Assembly: GCA_907163345.1 (NCBI GenBank)
Contig: CAJQUN010000020.1
Location: forward strand, 8,863,722-8,927,721
Source of the DNA: Haberlea rhodopensis
Lineage: Eukaryota; Streptophyta; Magnoliopsida; Lamiales; Gesneriaceae
Length of the DNA stretch: 64,000 nt
Direction of reading: 5' to 3'
The notes beneath the pieces were generated by a model that searched no databases, was not told where the DNA came from, and saw nothing but the letters and a program-made list of their open reading frames with translations. Every line of letters starts with the position of its first letter. Within the stretch, counting starts at the first letter, position 1. Shown piece after piece: positions 1 through 11,135 of this stretch. A program made the position numbers and the translations under genes.

Positions 1-2077
1 CATGCTCTTGGAGCTTGTTTTAGTCCATATACTGCTTTATTCAGTAGATATACATGATCTAGAAATGAGTGGTTCTGAAATCCAGGAGGTTGCTCAATGT
101 AGACTTCCTCTTTAAGCTTACCATTAAGAAAAGCACTCTTTTCGTCCATTTGATATACTTTGAAGTCTTTAAAAGCAGCATAAGCAAGAAATATTCGGAT
201 TGCTTCAAGTCTGGCGACTGGTGCAAAAGATTCATCGAAGTCAATTCCTTCTTATTGTCGGAAGCCTTGTGCCACCAGTCTGGCCTTGTTTCTAACCACA
301 ACTCCATCTGCGTCTAGCTTGTTTCTGAAGACCCATCTGGTTCCAATAACAGGCAGACCACTTGGCCTGGGGGTTAGTCTCCAGACTTGATTTTGTTCAA
401 ATTGATTAAGCTCTTCTTGCATGGCTTTTATCCAGTTGTAATCAGTCAAAGCTTCATCAATCTTTTTGGGTTCCAGATTAGATATAAAAGCGGCGTGAGT
501 GAATTCATCCAACATCTGTCCTCTGGTTCTTATGGGAGCAGAAGGACTTCCAATTACTAGATCAGGTGGATGCCTCTTTGTCCATCTATAGCTTGATTCG
601 GGATTATCTGGTCCAGACGGATGAGTAGAAGTAGCATTATCAGCATCTGCTTTAATATTGGAGTTCAGAATCTCCGGATCGGCTCGATCTTGAAGAGTTT
701 CAGTGCCTTGATCCGGTCTATCTGGTACTTCAGGTTCCGGTGGATTGTCTCTTGACCTATTAGCTACAATCTCAGCATCACTGTTAGCTTCGAGATGGAT
801 ATTTTCCATCTGATTTTGAAGTAATTCCTTGTTACCCTCAATACACAAGGATTCATCAAACACTACATGAACTGATTCTTCTACAGTTAAAGTTCGATTA
901 TTGAAGATGCGAAAAGCTTTACTATTTGATGAATATCCTAAGAATATTCCATTATCTGACTTAGCTTCGAATGCTGTAAGATGATTCTTACCATTATTTT
1001 GAACGAAGCATTTGCAGCCAAATACATGAAGGTGAGAGATAGACGGTCTGTTACCTGTCCATACTTCATATGGAGTTAGATTCAACTTCTTGTTAATCAT
1101 AGATAGATTTTGAGTGTAGAATGCAGTATTTACAGCTTCTGCCCAGAACATTTGGGAAATACCAGAGTCTGCAAGCATTGTTCTTGCTGCCTCCTTAAGC
1201 GTTCTGTTCCTTCGTTCTGCAACTCCATTTTGTTGAGGCGTTCGAGCGGCTGAGAATTCATGCTTAATTCCTTGGTCTTCTAGAAAGGATTCAAGATTCT
1301 GATTTGAGAATTCAGTGCCTTTGTCACTTCGAATTCTATCAATACTTGATGATTTCTCATTCTGAGTGCGTTTCAGCAGCTTGATCAACTTCGGACCGGT
1401 CTGATCTTTACTGCTAAAAAATATAGTCCATGTAAAACGTGAGTAATCATCAATAACAACAAGAGTGTACAACATTCCCCCTAAACTTGTTATTGGTATA
1501 GGACCAAACAAGTCCATATGTAATAGTTCTAAGCAACGTGAGGAGGATTTGACATTCTTGTTTTTGAAGGATGATCTGATCTGTTTGCCCATTTGACAAG
1601 CTTCACAGATTGGCAAAGTCGATCTTGGGCAGACCAACAACTAAATCATGTTTACACAGGCTAGAGATAGTCTTAAAGTTGAGATGATTCAAGCTTTTAT
1701 GCCATAGCCAGTGTTTATTATCATTATTTGCGATGAAGCAAGTAGGATTATCAGGTTGAGTAAAATTTCAGTTAATCTTATATGTGTTTCCATTTCTGAT
1801 TCCTACAAGCAAGGTCATACCGTCTGACGTTTTAACAGTGCAAGTGTGTTTGTGAAATTCCACAGCACAACCATTATCACATAGTTGACTTATACTGATC
1901 AGATTATAGCATAGATTTTCAACTAACAGCACATCATTGATAGTAATATTACCATGGACAATCTTAGCCTTGCCCGCAGTCTTACCCTTTGAGTTATCCC
2001 GGAAGATGATTTTTGGTCCAGTACACTATGTGACTTCAGACAGCAGCTCGATGTTTCCTGTCATCTGACGAGAACAT
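1..2077 (-). pseudogene. A1 pol fragment: protease, integrase, start of reverse transcriptase
   Basis: On the minus strand, 2077..1641 encodes the protease C-terminal region and the pre-integrase segment. 1640..252 gives a 462-aa open frame with the pre-integrase CEACQMGKQ motif and the integrase core: acidic residues in VIDDYSRFTW and IRSDKGTEF, and the glutamate in PQQNGVAERRN. A variable hydrophilic linker follows, then the RT start (KARLVAQGF). RT continues in another frame at 307..59 and runs off the window. An 8-nt loss near 1610 relative to A2 breaks the frame upstream, and a second break lies near 250. This is a dead copy: no full polyprotein can be read. Confidence 0.85.
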
Positions 2078-3577
2078 TGTTAGTAATCCCAAGAGCATAC
2101 AACGCAGCGGAATTAAATTAAATTTGGATTAATAGAACAATGGATCTATACATAGGATTTCATATCGGATAAAGGAATTCAAAAGTCTCACACTTGTAGC
2201 GTGTTTGAGCATATTCCACGGTGCACTACGTCCAACGATCCCGAGTCACGAGCAACACCTCCAAGGTCTTGCCTCAACGGTATCCACACGATTAAACGAA
2301 TAAGGGACGTTCAAGAACAAGTTGCTAGACTTATTCTTGAACCAAAACCAAACTCTCGATTCAAAACCGATTAACGGCAACCAATCAACAAACAAAGCTC
2401 ACGGCGGCGGCGTGTGGAGGAGGCTTCGGCCGTGAAGAGCTTGTTGGATGAGAGGAGGTGGCCGAGAAGTCTTTGGATGGTTAGGTTTGATATGTAGTGT
2501 TAATCACAATTAAACACCTTGCAATCATATTATATATGATTAATTAAAGGCTTTCATAAAGCCTCATGGGCTTAAGCCCATGATTTAATTTAATCATTAT
2601 GATAATTAATTAAGACTCCTCTTAATTATTTAATTCATCCCATGAATTTAATTTCCCTTCTCGATTTAATCTTTTGTGCGACCCGATAGGATCTTGTAAT
2701 GTTGGCAGTGACATAAAATCTCATTTTATGTCGCAAGCAAGGAGCGGTGTCTAGCAACACATCGAGGCTACCCAAATTACAAGAATGTCAATGACTCGAC
2801 ATAACCTTTAGAACTTGTGATAATATTAACCATGTAACTTAATCCCTTTGTCCTTTGTGTTTAGATTGAACACGAGTCATGGAATAGTCATACTCGTATA
2901 TTCAATCTCTATTTCTTGATCCCCGAGTAGAACTAGAATAAACGAATAAGCTTGATATCTCATATCGACTTATTCGAGCATGTCCATGCATTTTAGTTCT
3001 CACTTGATCAAGGGCCAAACACATCTCCTGTTATATAGGAGGGACAAATCCTATCTCGATCAGTCAACATCCCTCTACATAATTCGTAGTGTATCTAATA
3101 TTCGCCTTTATAGTTTACCCTGTTACGGGTAACGTTTGACGATATCAAGATACATAACTCCTTATTTGGGATCTCTGATGATCACAAGTCGTAAGGATTA
3201 CATACATTATTATCACTATGAGTATTGCATATGACGATCATATAACTATCCATGTTGCATTCTCATGGTGGGTCTGTCCAGTACATCGTTCTCTAACATG
3301 TACCCATATGTTGATTTGATATCTCATATCAATGAACAATTCATCGATCAACACATACTAGTCTCTACGTATTATCATTATCCCTATTCATGATAATACT
3401 TGACTATGGACATCTTTAAGAATAATACAATATTATTCTAAGGACATTAACATATATATTAATTCACATTGCACAGTTAAAAGAATAATATATAATAATG
3501 AATTGCCATTCATAAAATCATAAACATTGTACGTCAAAACAATCATCTAATGATTTGTCTTAGGGCATATCCCAACA
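2078..3577 (-). repeat. B 3' LTR (1500 bp)
   Basis: Bounded by TG at 2078 and CA at 3577 (TGTTGGGATATGCCC reading leftward), directly next to the purine tract that follows B pol. No coding sequence. It contains a perfect 10-bp hairpin at 2710..2732 (GACATAAAAT, loop ctc, ATTTTATGTC). No second copy is present because B's 5' LTR is deleted, so internal divergence cannot be measured. Confidence 0.85.
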
Positions 3578-3592
3578 AATCTCCCACTTGCA
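3578..3592 (-). other. B polypurine tract
   Basis: On the minus strand GCAAGTGGGAGATT ends exactly at the LTR start TGTTGGG. Position and purine content match the plus-strand primer of LTR retrotransposons. Confidence 0.75.
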
Positions 3593-4763
3593 CTAAGACC
3601 ACTCAGACATATACCTAATGCCTAGAGATATAGTATGACGATCATGCTTCTGCTGTGACAGTGGCTTCGTCAATGGGTCAGATACATTATCATCTGTTGG
3701 TACTTTGCATATTTTAACATCTCCCCTTTCAACGATTTCTCGAATGAAATGGAAACGCCTAAGTATGTGCTTGGATCTTTGGTGAGATCTCGGTTCCTTA
3801 GCCAATGCGATCGCTCCATTGTTGTCACAATAGAGTTCTATCGGATCTTTAATGCTAGGCACCACTCCAAGTTCAGAAATGAACTTCCTCATCCAAACAA
3901 CTTCCTTTGCTGCATCCGAGGCAGCAATATACTCAGCTTCCGTTGTAGAATCGGCTACTGTTTCTTTCTTTGAACTCTTCCAGCTCACAGCACCTCCATT
4001 TAGGCAATACACATATCCAGATTGCGACCGAAAATCATCTTTGTCGGTTTGGAAGCTTGCATCAGTGTAACCCATTACATTGAGCTCTTCCTCACCTCCA
4101 TAAATCAAGAATGTATCCTTAGTCCTTCTCAAGTACTTCAGGATGTTCTTGACAGCAATCCAGTGACCTTCACCTGGATCAACTTGATATCTGCTCGTCA
4201 TGCTCAAAGCATACGATACATCGGGACGAGTACATATCATGGCATACATGATAGATCCAATAGCTGACGCATATGGAATCTTACTCATGCGTTGTCTCTC
4301 ATCTGGTGTTGAAGGACACTGTTCCTTCGAGAGATAAATACCATGTGTCATAGGCACGAATCCTTTCTTTGATTCTTGCATGCTAAACCTTTTAAGCACT
4401 TTGTCTATGTATGTACTTTGACTCAGACCAAGAAGCCTTCTTGATCTATCTCTATAGATCTTGATTCCTAATACATAGGTGGCTTCTCCCAAGTCTTTCA
4501 TCGAAAAGTAGTTCCCTAGCCAAATCTTTACAGATTGTAAGGCATGGATATCATTTCCAATGAGAAGTATGTCATCTACATACAACACTAGGAAAATGAT
4601 TACGCTCCCACTGACCTTCTTGTAGACACAAGGTTCATCTTCGTTTTTGATAAAACCAAACTCTTTGATTGCATCATCAAATCGAAGATTCCAACTACGA
4701 GAAGCTTGCTTCAATCCATAAATGGATCGTTGTAGCTTGCATATCTTTCCAGCATCCTTTGGA
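3593..4763 (-). pseudogene. B reverse transcriptase C-terminal half and RNase H
   Basis: From 4763 leftward the frame resumes the RT interrupted at 13637, through the LARD target site. The open frame 4714..3593 (373 aa) shows the polymerase motif LYVDDILLIG, then the copia connection region and RNase H (YTDASFQTDKDD, STTEAEYIAASDAAKE, YCDNNGAIALA, RSKHILRRFHFIRE). It ends near DPLTKPLS, the usual copia C-terminus. This part looks intact; function is lost through the insertion and an upstream frameshift. Product role: cDNA synthesis and RNA removal inside virus-like particles. Confidence 0.9.
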
Positions 4764-5081
4764 TCGACTGTGATGTCCGGGGATTTATGGTGTTAATCCC
4801 GGTGTGGTATTAATCCTTGATGGATTTTTAATTGTGGCAATTAGGAATTAATTGCGGTTTGGCATTTCCCGAGGTTGTTAAATCGGGCATTTTGGATCGT
4901 TGGATCCAAAGGATGAGATTGTATTCTCATCTTGGTGAAAAACCTATGAGTTGGGTTTTTAGTGCCTTATGTTGGGGCCAGTCTGGGGATTTGATGTTGG
5001 AGAGAGAGTTTTTGAAAACAGATGATTTTTAATGAATCATGATGTATTTGTGGATGTGTTGGTATTTTGGAGCATTTTTGC

Positions 5082-5089
5082 TATATATA
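5082..5089 (+). promoter_or_regulatory. Candidate TATA box in LARD-like LTR
   Basis: TATATATA follows a T-rich stretch and precedes a CT-rich segment. It recurs in the 3' LTR near 11470. Placement about 310 bp into a 2.46-kb LTR fits a U3 promoter, with a transcription start soon after. Sequence-only call. Confidence 0.5.
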
Positions 5090-5499
5090 CCAGTTGGACT
5101 CGGGATTCCGTCATTGGGAATCCATTTCTCTCCTCTCCTCCCCCTCTCTCACGCCACATTCACCCCAAACCCTTCCCTTCCCTTTGGTTGAAGAAAAATC
5201 GATAGAACTCGATTTAGGAGCCGGTTTTTCTCGAAGATAATCCGGTATTAATTTTCCCCTCGTCATTGTCTTCGATTTGGTAGTAGTTTTGTTGATTGGT
5301 TAAGTCTTGAGGTTGGTATGGGTTGGGTGATTTTGATGAAAATCTTGAAATCTTTTGGGTTTGTTTTAATTCAAGTCTATCACCTTCTTGGAGGCCCTTG
5401 GATGTTGTTTTGTTGTGGTTTTGAGTTGGGAGGAGTTGGGGTATGTATTGGGGAAGTTTCAAGCTTTTAAAAATGGTGGGTTTTGAGTTGCAGGGCATG

Positions 5500-5670
5500 G
5501 CGATCGATCGCCCGTAGCAGGCAGTACGCTTTTCAGCTTTGTGGCGATCGATCGCCACTTTTGGAGCGATCGATCGCCTCGCGCCAGTAAGGTCTGGCAA
5601 TCGATCGCTATATCGAGCGATCGATCGCCAAGGGGCTAGCGATCGATCGCTCGGTGTAGCGATCGATCGC
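5500..5670. repeat. GCGATCGATCGC palindrome cluster, seven copies
   Basis: Copies start at 5500, 5544, 5566, 5597 (one mismatch), 5617, 5639 and 5659. Each is a self-complementary 12-mer, with 8-32 nt between copies. The 3' LTR counterpart is at about 11889..12077 and has an extra 18-bp unit. The same 12-mer clusters at the same depth in the LTRs of H and I, and degenerate copies occur in C. Confidence 0.9.
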
Positions 5671-6254
5671 CAGCATGTGATTTGTGTTTTTCTTGGCTTT
5701 TTCGTGGGATTTTGGAATTTCGACTTAAATGGTCGGCTTCCGGGGCAATGTTCTCATTCCAATGGGAATGCTAGACTTTTAAAATGGTTGGTTGGAGCCA
5801 AGTAAATAAAACGGAATTCTCGGATGAATTCTTGGCTATCTTTTTAAGCATATATAATGAGATATTTGGGTATTATGCATGCTTAGCCGGGGGGGGCTTT
5901 TATTTTGGTAATCGTCATGGATTGACGATATGATTGGGAATCTTGAACGTGCTTGGACACGTGGTTGCATGCTTATACTTGATTGTGAGTTGTTTATGTG
6001 TTTTAGCACATATCTCTCGAGGTAAGGAACTCAAGCAAAGTTTGGACTCAAGCTACGGAATTATAAGGTACGTATTGACGTACGAGCATAGCCCTTTAAT
6101 ATAATTGCAATTGTTGAGTGCTTGGTACACTGTATTGCAATGAATGTGTGTGGAAATGCATGACACATGGTATTAACAATAAACGGAGATTGAAATGCAT
6201 GGTTTATTGTACTTGCTTCAAATGTCTATATATGCATTGAGAATTGCATGGTGC

Positions 6255-6363
6255 CGCTTTTGAGCGAGCAATGATTGGGATGTTGTCGCCTATGAGCGAA
6301 CATCGATTATGACGCCGCTGCCATCGAGCATGCGTGGAATTGGAATGCCGCTATTGTAGAGCG
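6255..6363 (+). repeat. CGCT-loop-AGCG hairpins in LARD-like LTR
   Basis: Short inverted repeats in series: CGCT/AGCG (6255..6266), TCGC/GCGA (6286..6299), GCT/AGC (6317..6329) and CGCT/AGCG (6349..6363), with loops of 4-7 nt. Element I has a related set starting near 55110. Individually weak; notable as a series. Confidence 0.6.
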
Positions 6364-7227
6364 AGCAACGAAATGGAGATATGAAACCATAAGTGAGGAA
6401 CATGGATTGTTTATAATCATTGTTTAATGATTTGATGTTATTGATTATGACATTGGTATATGGCTCGTAGAATTGTTAATCAATATAATGATTAACTGGC
6501 ATTTGGGAATTTGATGGTTTCAGTGTTTTGAGAACAGGGACAGTACAGGAAACCCCGGATGAGGATGATGCCATCCAGGGAGTATATTTTGTATTTCATA
6601 GTATTTACATTGTTGTACATTATGAATTGTATTTTTGTGGTTATTGGATTGAGATATTGGTATGCTCACCCCGTGTGGGGCTGTCTCTGTTGGGGCAGGT
6701 GGTACAGGTGTAGCAGCAGCTTTGGAGTTGAGCTCGGGCTGTTGATTGAAGTACTTCCAGGATTGAGGTACCAGAGCTGGATGGACAGGCGCTCAGATCC
6801 AGAGTCGAGATCGAGTTGCGCTTTAGAGGTGCTTCCAGGATAGAAGCACCAGTAACGGTATCCAGCAGAGTGTTTTATACATTAGATACACGCTCATTCA
6901 TTGGGTACTCTTATGTGAGTACATATTACGTGTATATGGAATGTATAAACGGGCTACGGCTCTTCTCTGTTCATTTATGGTTTGCACGCAATTAAATATA
7001 GAATTGCTAAATGAACTAAGAGTGTGTTAGTGTATTATGAGGGTGCATGCTATATGGATAATCATGGTTGGGGAATTTGAATATTATGTGGTTTAAATGC
7101 AAGAAATTTTCTGGATAGCATATGGTGTTACACTTGCATATGGTTTTTCCCCTGATAGTATGATTATATGCACTAATGATATGGCTTAATACACTAATAA
7201 CGGGTTAAGGGCACAGGGGTCCTTACA

Positions 7228-8170
7228 TTAGTGGTATCAGAGCAGTGGTTAGCTCTTTGGGGCTGTTCAAGGCCTGGAACATGCTGATAGGGATGAGTAG
7301 CACATATCTATGCATGATAGTAGTTAGTGTTGTGTGGCTCAACTAATTTGCTTATGTGCATTTGTGATATGTGATCATAGTGAAACGATTGTATGTCATG
7401 ACATCTATAGAATCATAATATAACCTGTTGATTATGATTGTGAGTTGTGACACAGGGACGACCAAATGGAGCATTTTGAAATGCATTGGGATACGGGAAG
7501 TACTTTGTACTCGTAGTTTATGCATTTACTCATTATAATCATATTGTGAGGAATATGGATTATCGTATGCTCATGGTTTGTGATTGTTTCTGTAGGAACA
7601 CTATGACGCGAAAGGCTAAGGCCATGGTTGAAAGACACAAAATGGTAACCTGCATTTTATATACATCATGGAATTATGCATTGTGGTTGCATGTGTACAT
7701 GTAGTGGTGATTTTAATGCTTTGCCGCCAAATGTTGAAGCGAGGGGTGGGAGTACCGCATGTCGCATTTGAGCGAGGTGCATTAAAATACACTCATGATG
7801 ATGTATGTTGGAATATGGATTATGCTTTGTGATGCAGGTATGGATGAAATACTTGGTGAATATCCCATGAGTCATTGTTATGGATGAGTGATGATTTTAA
7901 ATGCTTGCCGCTATTCATTGTTTTGTGCCGCTAAAATGTGAAGCGAGGGGTGGGAGCGCCGCATGTCACATTGAAGCGTGGTTATCATATGAGGCGAGGA
8001 AAGAATATTTGCCGCTAAAATGTGAAGCGAGGGGTGGGAGCGTCGCATGTCCATTTAAGCGAGGTTATTCTATGCCGCCTATATGAAAAGCGAGGGGTGG
8101 GAGTACCGCATATTTTATTTGAGCGAGGGGCATTAAAATACACTACCGTGACAATGACTAGGGATCGGCT
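7228..8170 (+). other. LARD interior, 5' part resembling the LTR of element I in permuted order
   Basis: No coding sequence. 7446..7640 resembles 55408..55560 of element I's LTR (cagggac.accaaa, gaaatgcat, atgcattta landmarks). The following 7650..8170 resembles the upstream part of that LTR, 54940..55310 (gattttaatgct, gccgc, gcgaggggtgggag, gcattaaaatacac). The two blocks are therefore in reversed order relative to the LTR, as expected if the segment comes from tandem LTR-like copies. Comparison is by eye only. Confidence 0.6.
7232..7243 (+). other. Primer binding site (initiator Met tRNA type)
   Basis: TGGTATCAGAGC four bases after the 5' LTR end (LTR ...ACA, then ttag). This is the usual plant primer site complementary to the 3' end of initiator-Met tRNA. 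The surrounding gtggtatcagagcagtgg is identical in element I. Confidence 0.9.
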
Positions 8171-8177
8171 ATTCTTT

Positions 8178-8570
8178 GGCGATGGTTCTTGCCGCCAGGT
8201 ATATTGATAGCGACGGTTCATTCCGCTATATTGATTGGCGATGGTTCTTGCCGCCAGGTATATTGATAGCGACGGTTCATTCCGCTATATTGATTGGCGA
8301 TGGTTCATGCCGCCAGATATATTGATAGCGATGGTTCATTCCGCTATATTGATTGGCGATGGTTCATGCCGCCAGGTATATTGATAGCGATGGTTCATTC
8401 CGCTATATTGATTGGCGATGGTTCATGCCGCCAGGTATATTGATAGCGATGGTTCATTCCGCTACACCTATGGCGATGGTTCTTGCCGCCAGGTATATTG
8501 ATAGCAACGGTTTATTCCGCTATATTGATTGGCGATGGTTCTTGCCGCCGGATATATTGATAGCGATGAG
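8178..8570 (+). repeat. Alternating tandem array of two hairpins with one shared loop
   Basis: About six to seven repeats of a ~58-bp dimer. Hairpin 1: GGCG, loop atggttcttgc, CGCC (first copy 8178..8196). Hairpin 2: ATAGCG, loop acggttcattc, CGCTAT (first copy 8207..8229). The two 11-nt loops are nearly the same while the stems differ and both pair. A 115-aa frame across it is just the repeat read through. A few copies vary (t for c in the loop; one shortened unit near 8460). Confidence 0.85.
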
Positions 8571-8649
8571 GTATGGCATATTACTTGTGTTAGCATTATT
8601 GTGGATACTACGTGTTGCTATATATGCCATGTGTTTGACGATGAGATTA

Positions 8650-11045
8650 TGGATGTCGTGTATTGACATGTATCGTCATACGTTTGACGATGTTAATTAG
8701 ATGTCATATGTTGACATATGCCGTCACGGGATGACGATGACATAGTTGATGTTCTATGTAGACGTGTAGCGTCGTTTTGATGATTAATACATTTATGTTA
8801 TGTGTTGAGTGGTATGGTTTGAGTGCCTTTGGTGGGCACATGGTAGTGTCTGGGTCACTAGTTGACGAGACCATTATGCCGAGCAGGTTGCTCGAAGAAT
8901 TATCGGGTGCACCGTACAGGGATTGTACCGTAGCACATTTTTTTGGAGTATATTGTTCGAGTAATGATACCCTTGGGTCTACTCGCTGGTTGGCTTAGGC
9001 CAAGTAATTGGTGGTAAGGTAGTCATTGAGGAAACTACTCGCTTGTTGTTGTGATCTGCGATAGGCGTGGTCACACCCACCCTGAGGGTGTGGGATAAGT
9101 CCTAATGGATTAGGATTGCTCCGTGGTTGAGCAAGGACACCGGGATGTCCATTATGCTTTGGTTTTAGAGGAATATTGGGTGATGACCCACTACTCTAAA
9201 TGGATGTTACGATATGGTATACCGGATGGTACGTTTGAGACGTTGGTAGGCTTGATATAAGCCTTTGGAGGCAGCGCTTATTAGCCTGATATCGTGGCAA
9301 TGTTATACCGTGCTTTTGATTGCCGTTATACTGCCCGTTGGATTCGAGTTCAGTGAATCGTATGATGATACGATAAGGACCTTTGGTAGACTTTTGTAGT
9401 CTCTTTGTGGCTTGATAATTGAGGCAGAGAATACCTCACGGAGACGTTTATACGTCAAATGTTTTAAGAGGCTTGTTTCTGGACAACTCAAATTTTGTTG
9501 GAAATACCAACGTGAGCGCCGACAAGTCGTTGTTAGCTTTGGTTGAGCATCTTTGCATATGGTATGCGACGGAAGTCACAATTGAAATTGTGTGGTATAG
9601 TTAGTGGAGTGACACTACTATATTGACTTTATCTCTTGGAGAGATTTGGGTTGTACTGTCATGGAGACAGCTAGTTTTGGTGGAGGGTTGATCGTGAATC
9701 GACCAGGGTAAGCCCTACTAGTGTTGGACTAGGTAATGGCTTCGTACTTCCAGTTAGACGTTGACGTCTCTGGGGTGATGCTCGAGTGTGGAGTACTATG
9801 GAAATGGTACAGGGCATCGTTGTTTGAGTATACATGGCGTATACGAATTCGATTTGATGATAGTGGCTTCGATGTATTATTCTGAACCAGTTGCATATTT
9901 TGGTTCCGAGATATATGTTGGTATGTATGTCCAGTTTTTCGGACGGTGGTTCGAGGTTGGAGGGTCATGGATTCATGACACTATCCTTTTTGGGAAATGC
10001 GGTATTGATGTACCTGCCGGTTGAATCTTTTGGGAGATTCATTGCTTTGGTTGTGTGGTGTTGATGTTGAAATCACACCCTTTGGCTTTGGTCTGTTGAC
10101 CACTATTCTCCGGGGAGTGAGAATAATCGAGGCTTGGCAGTAGGCTTTGGAACTTTGGGTATGTTTGGAGATACCCGAGCCTATTGCTTTGAGTATGCCT
10201 GTTGTGTTGGTGCTTACGCACGTATACCCGTGTGTGTATACGAATGCCAACTCTATTTCGTTCCTTGTTGAACGTCGGATTAGTGCGTTTGGTTTGATGA
10301 ATCTCCGGTGGGAGATTGTGGCAATTTGAGATTGGTAATCTCGATGGCACGATGTATTCTGAGGAATAATCGTGAGGTCCGTTTGACTTCCCCTGAGGAG
10401 GGATTATCGTGTTTTGGGAACCATGGTAGTTCTTGTTGGATGATTCGATAGCCTTCCTGTTTTAGGATTGTTGAATCCCAGGATAAATGAGGGATGGCCA
10501 GGATTCGGATTTGTTTAGTGTCACGGTTGACACGTGTTCGGGAATGCAATTGTTTGTCTTGCATGTCCCTTGTGGAACTTGAGACCTTGTGGAGTCTCGT
10601 AGTGTGTTTTGGACCAAGATGGGATTTCTTGGAACACCTGGTTGTAGACATCTGTAGTGATGTGTTTTGTGTGGATTGGTGACCGTGGTTTACCCGATTC
10701 GGATTGCAAGTGGTGCAATTACTCCTTTGGAGGAGATGGACCGGGAAGCGAAAACCGGATTTTCTGTGAGTATACTGTTGTATACTAATGATCCACATCA
10801 TGACGATGCGTGTCAGGCATCGTGGGCGATTGTTGGATATCATGGAGAGATATCTATGTTGGAACCAATGGTGTTTTGATTGATTTGCAGTCATGATGGA
10901 CTGACTTCCGGGACGATTCACATCGAGGTATGTTATTATCTTTCGGGTTATATTGGTTTTGGTATTTGCTCTACTGTAGATCTTGGTGCGAGATCAGTGT
11001 TCTCGCAGTTGATGATTCGATTCTAATGTGGTCCAGAATCGGGAT
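8650..11045 (+). repeat. Dense array of short inverted repeats (hairpin field) in LARD interior
   Basis: Non-coding. I located 29 inverted repeats with stems of 6 bp or more and short loops, plus many 4-5 bp ones. Examples: 8672..8691 (ATCGTCA/TGACGAT), 8880..8894 (CGAGCA/TGCTCG), 9100..9115 (TCCTAA/TTAGGA), 9248..9264 (AGGCTT/AAGCCT), 9577..9592 (CACAATT/AATTGTG), 10022..10041 (7 bp), 10104..10125 (7 bp), 10221..10242 (CGTATAC/GTATACG), 10300..10317 (7 bp), 10348..10374 (6+5 bp with a bulge), 10769..10786 (AGTATAC/GTATACT), 10987..11007 (7 bp). Some are nested (9164..9200; 10141..10183). Stem sequences differ throughout. At 9686..9704 one pair is a G-U wobble, compatible with RNA folding. 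Confidence 0.8.
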
Positions 11046-11120
11046 TGTGGCTTTACCTTGTTTGTGTAGTCCTGGTGTTGCGTAGAGTATGCCGGTGGAA
11101 ATTTCGAGGACGAAATTTTA

Positions 11121-11135
11121 TTAGTGGGGGATAAT
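11121..11135 (+). other. LARD-like polypurine tract
   Basis: TTAGTGGGGGATAAT directly before the 3' LTR, itself preceded by tttcgaggacgaaat. The same block precedes the 3' LTR of element I (60601..60634), supporting shared cis signals. Confidence 0.8.

Larger units (their letters stand above)
4769..7227 (+). repeat. LARD-like 5' LTR (2459 bp)
   Basis: Starts TGTGATGTCC and ends CCTTACA. It carries a TATATATA box at 5082..5089, a cluster of seven GCGATCGATCGC palindromes (5500..5670), a GTACGT...ACGTAC hairpin (6068..6083), and CGCT...AGCG type hairpins (6255..6363). The palindrome cluster lies about 420 bp downstream of the TATA box, so it is probably transcribed. Confidence 0.92.

Noticed and set aside
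5539..5805. Open frame rich in Arg/Ser/Ile/Ala/Asp repeats (also 11922..12212, 41586..41857, 54464..54877, 61243..61737)
   Set aside because: These frames are the GCGATCGATCGC palindromes translated; they occur on both strands in several frames and vary between sister LTRs.
7228..7250. tRNA gene
   Set aside because: Only the 12-base primer site complementary to the tRNA 3' end is present; no cloverleaf sequence.
8353..8700. 115-aa repetitive open frame
   Set aside because: It is the ~58-bp tandem hairpin repeat read through; no start context or family resemblance.
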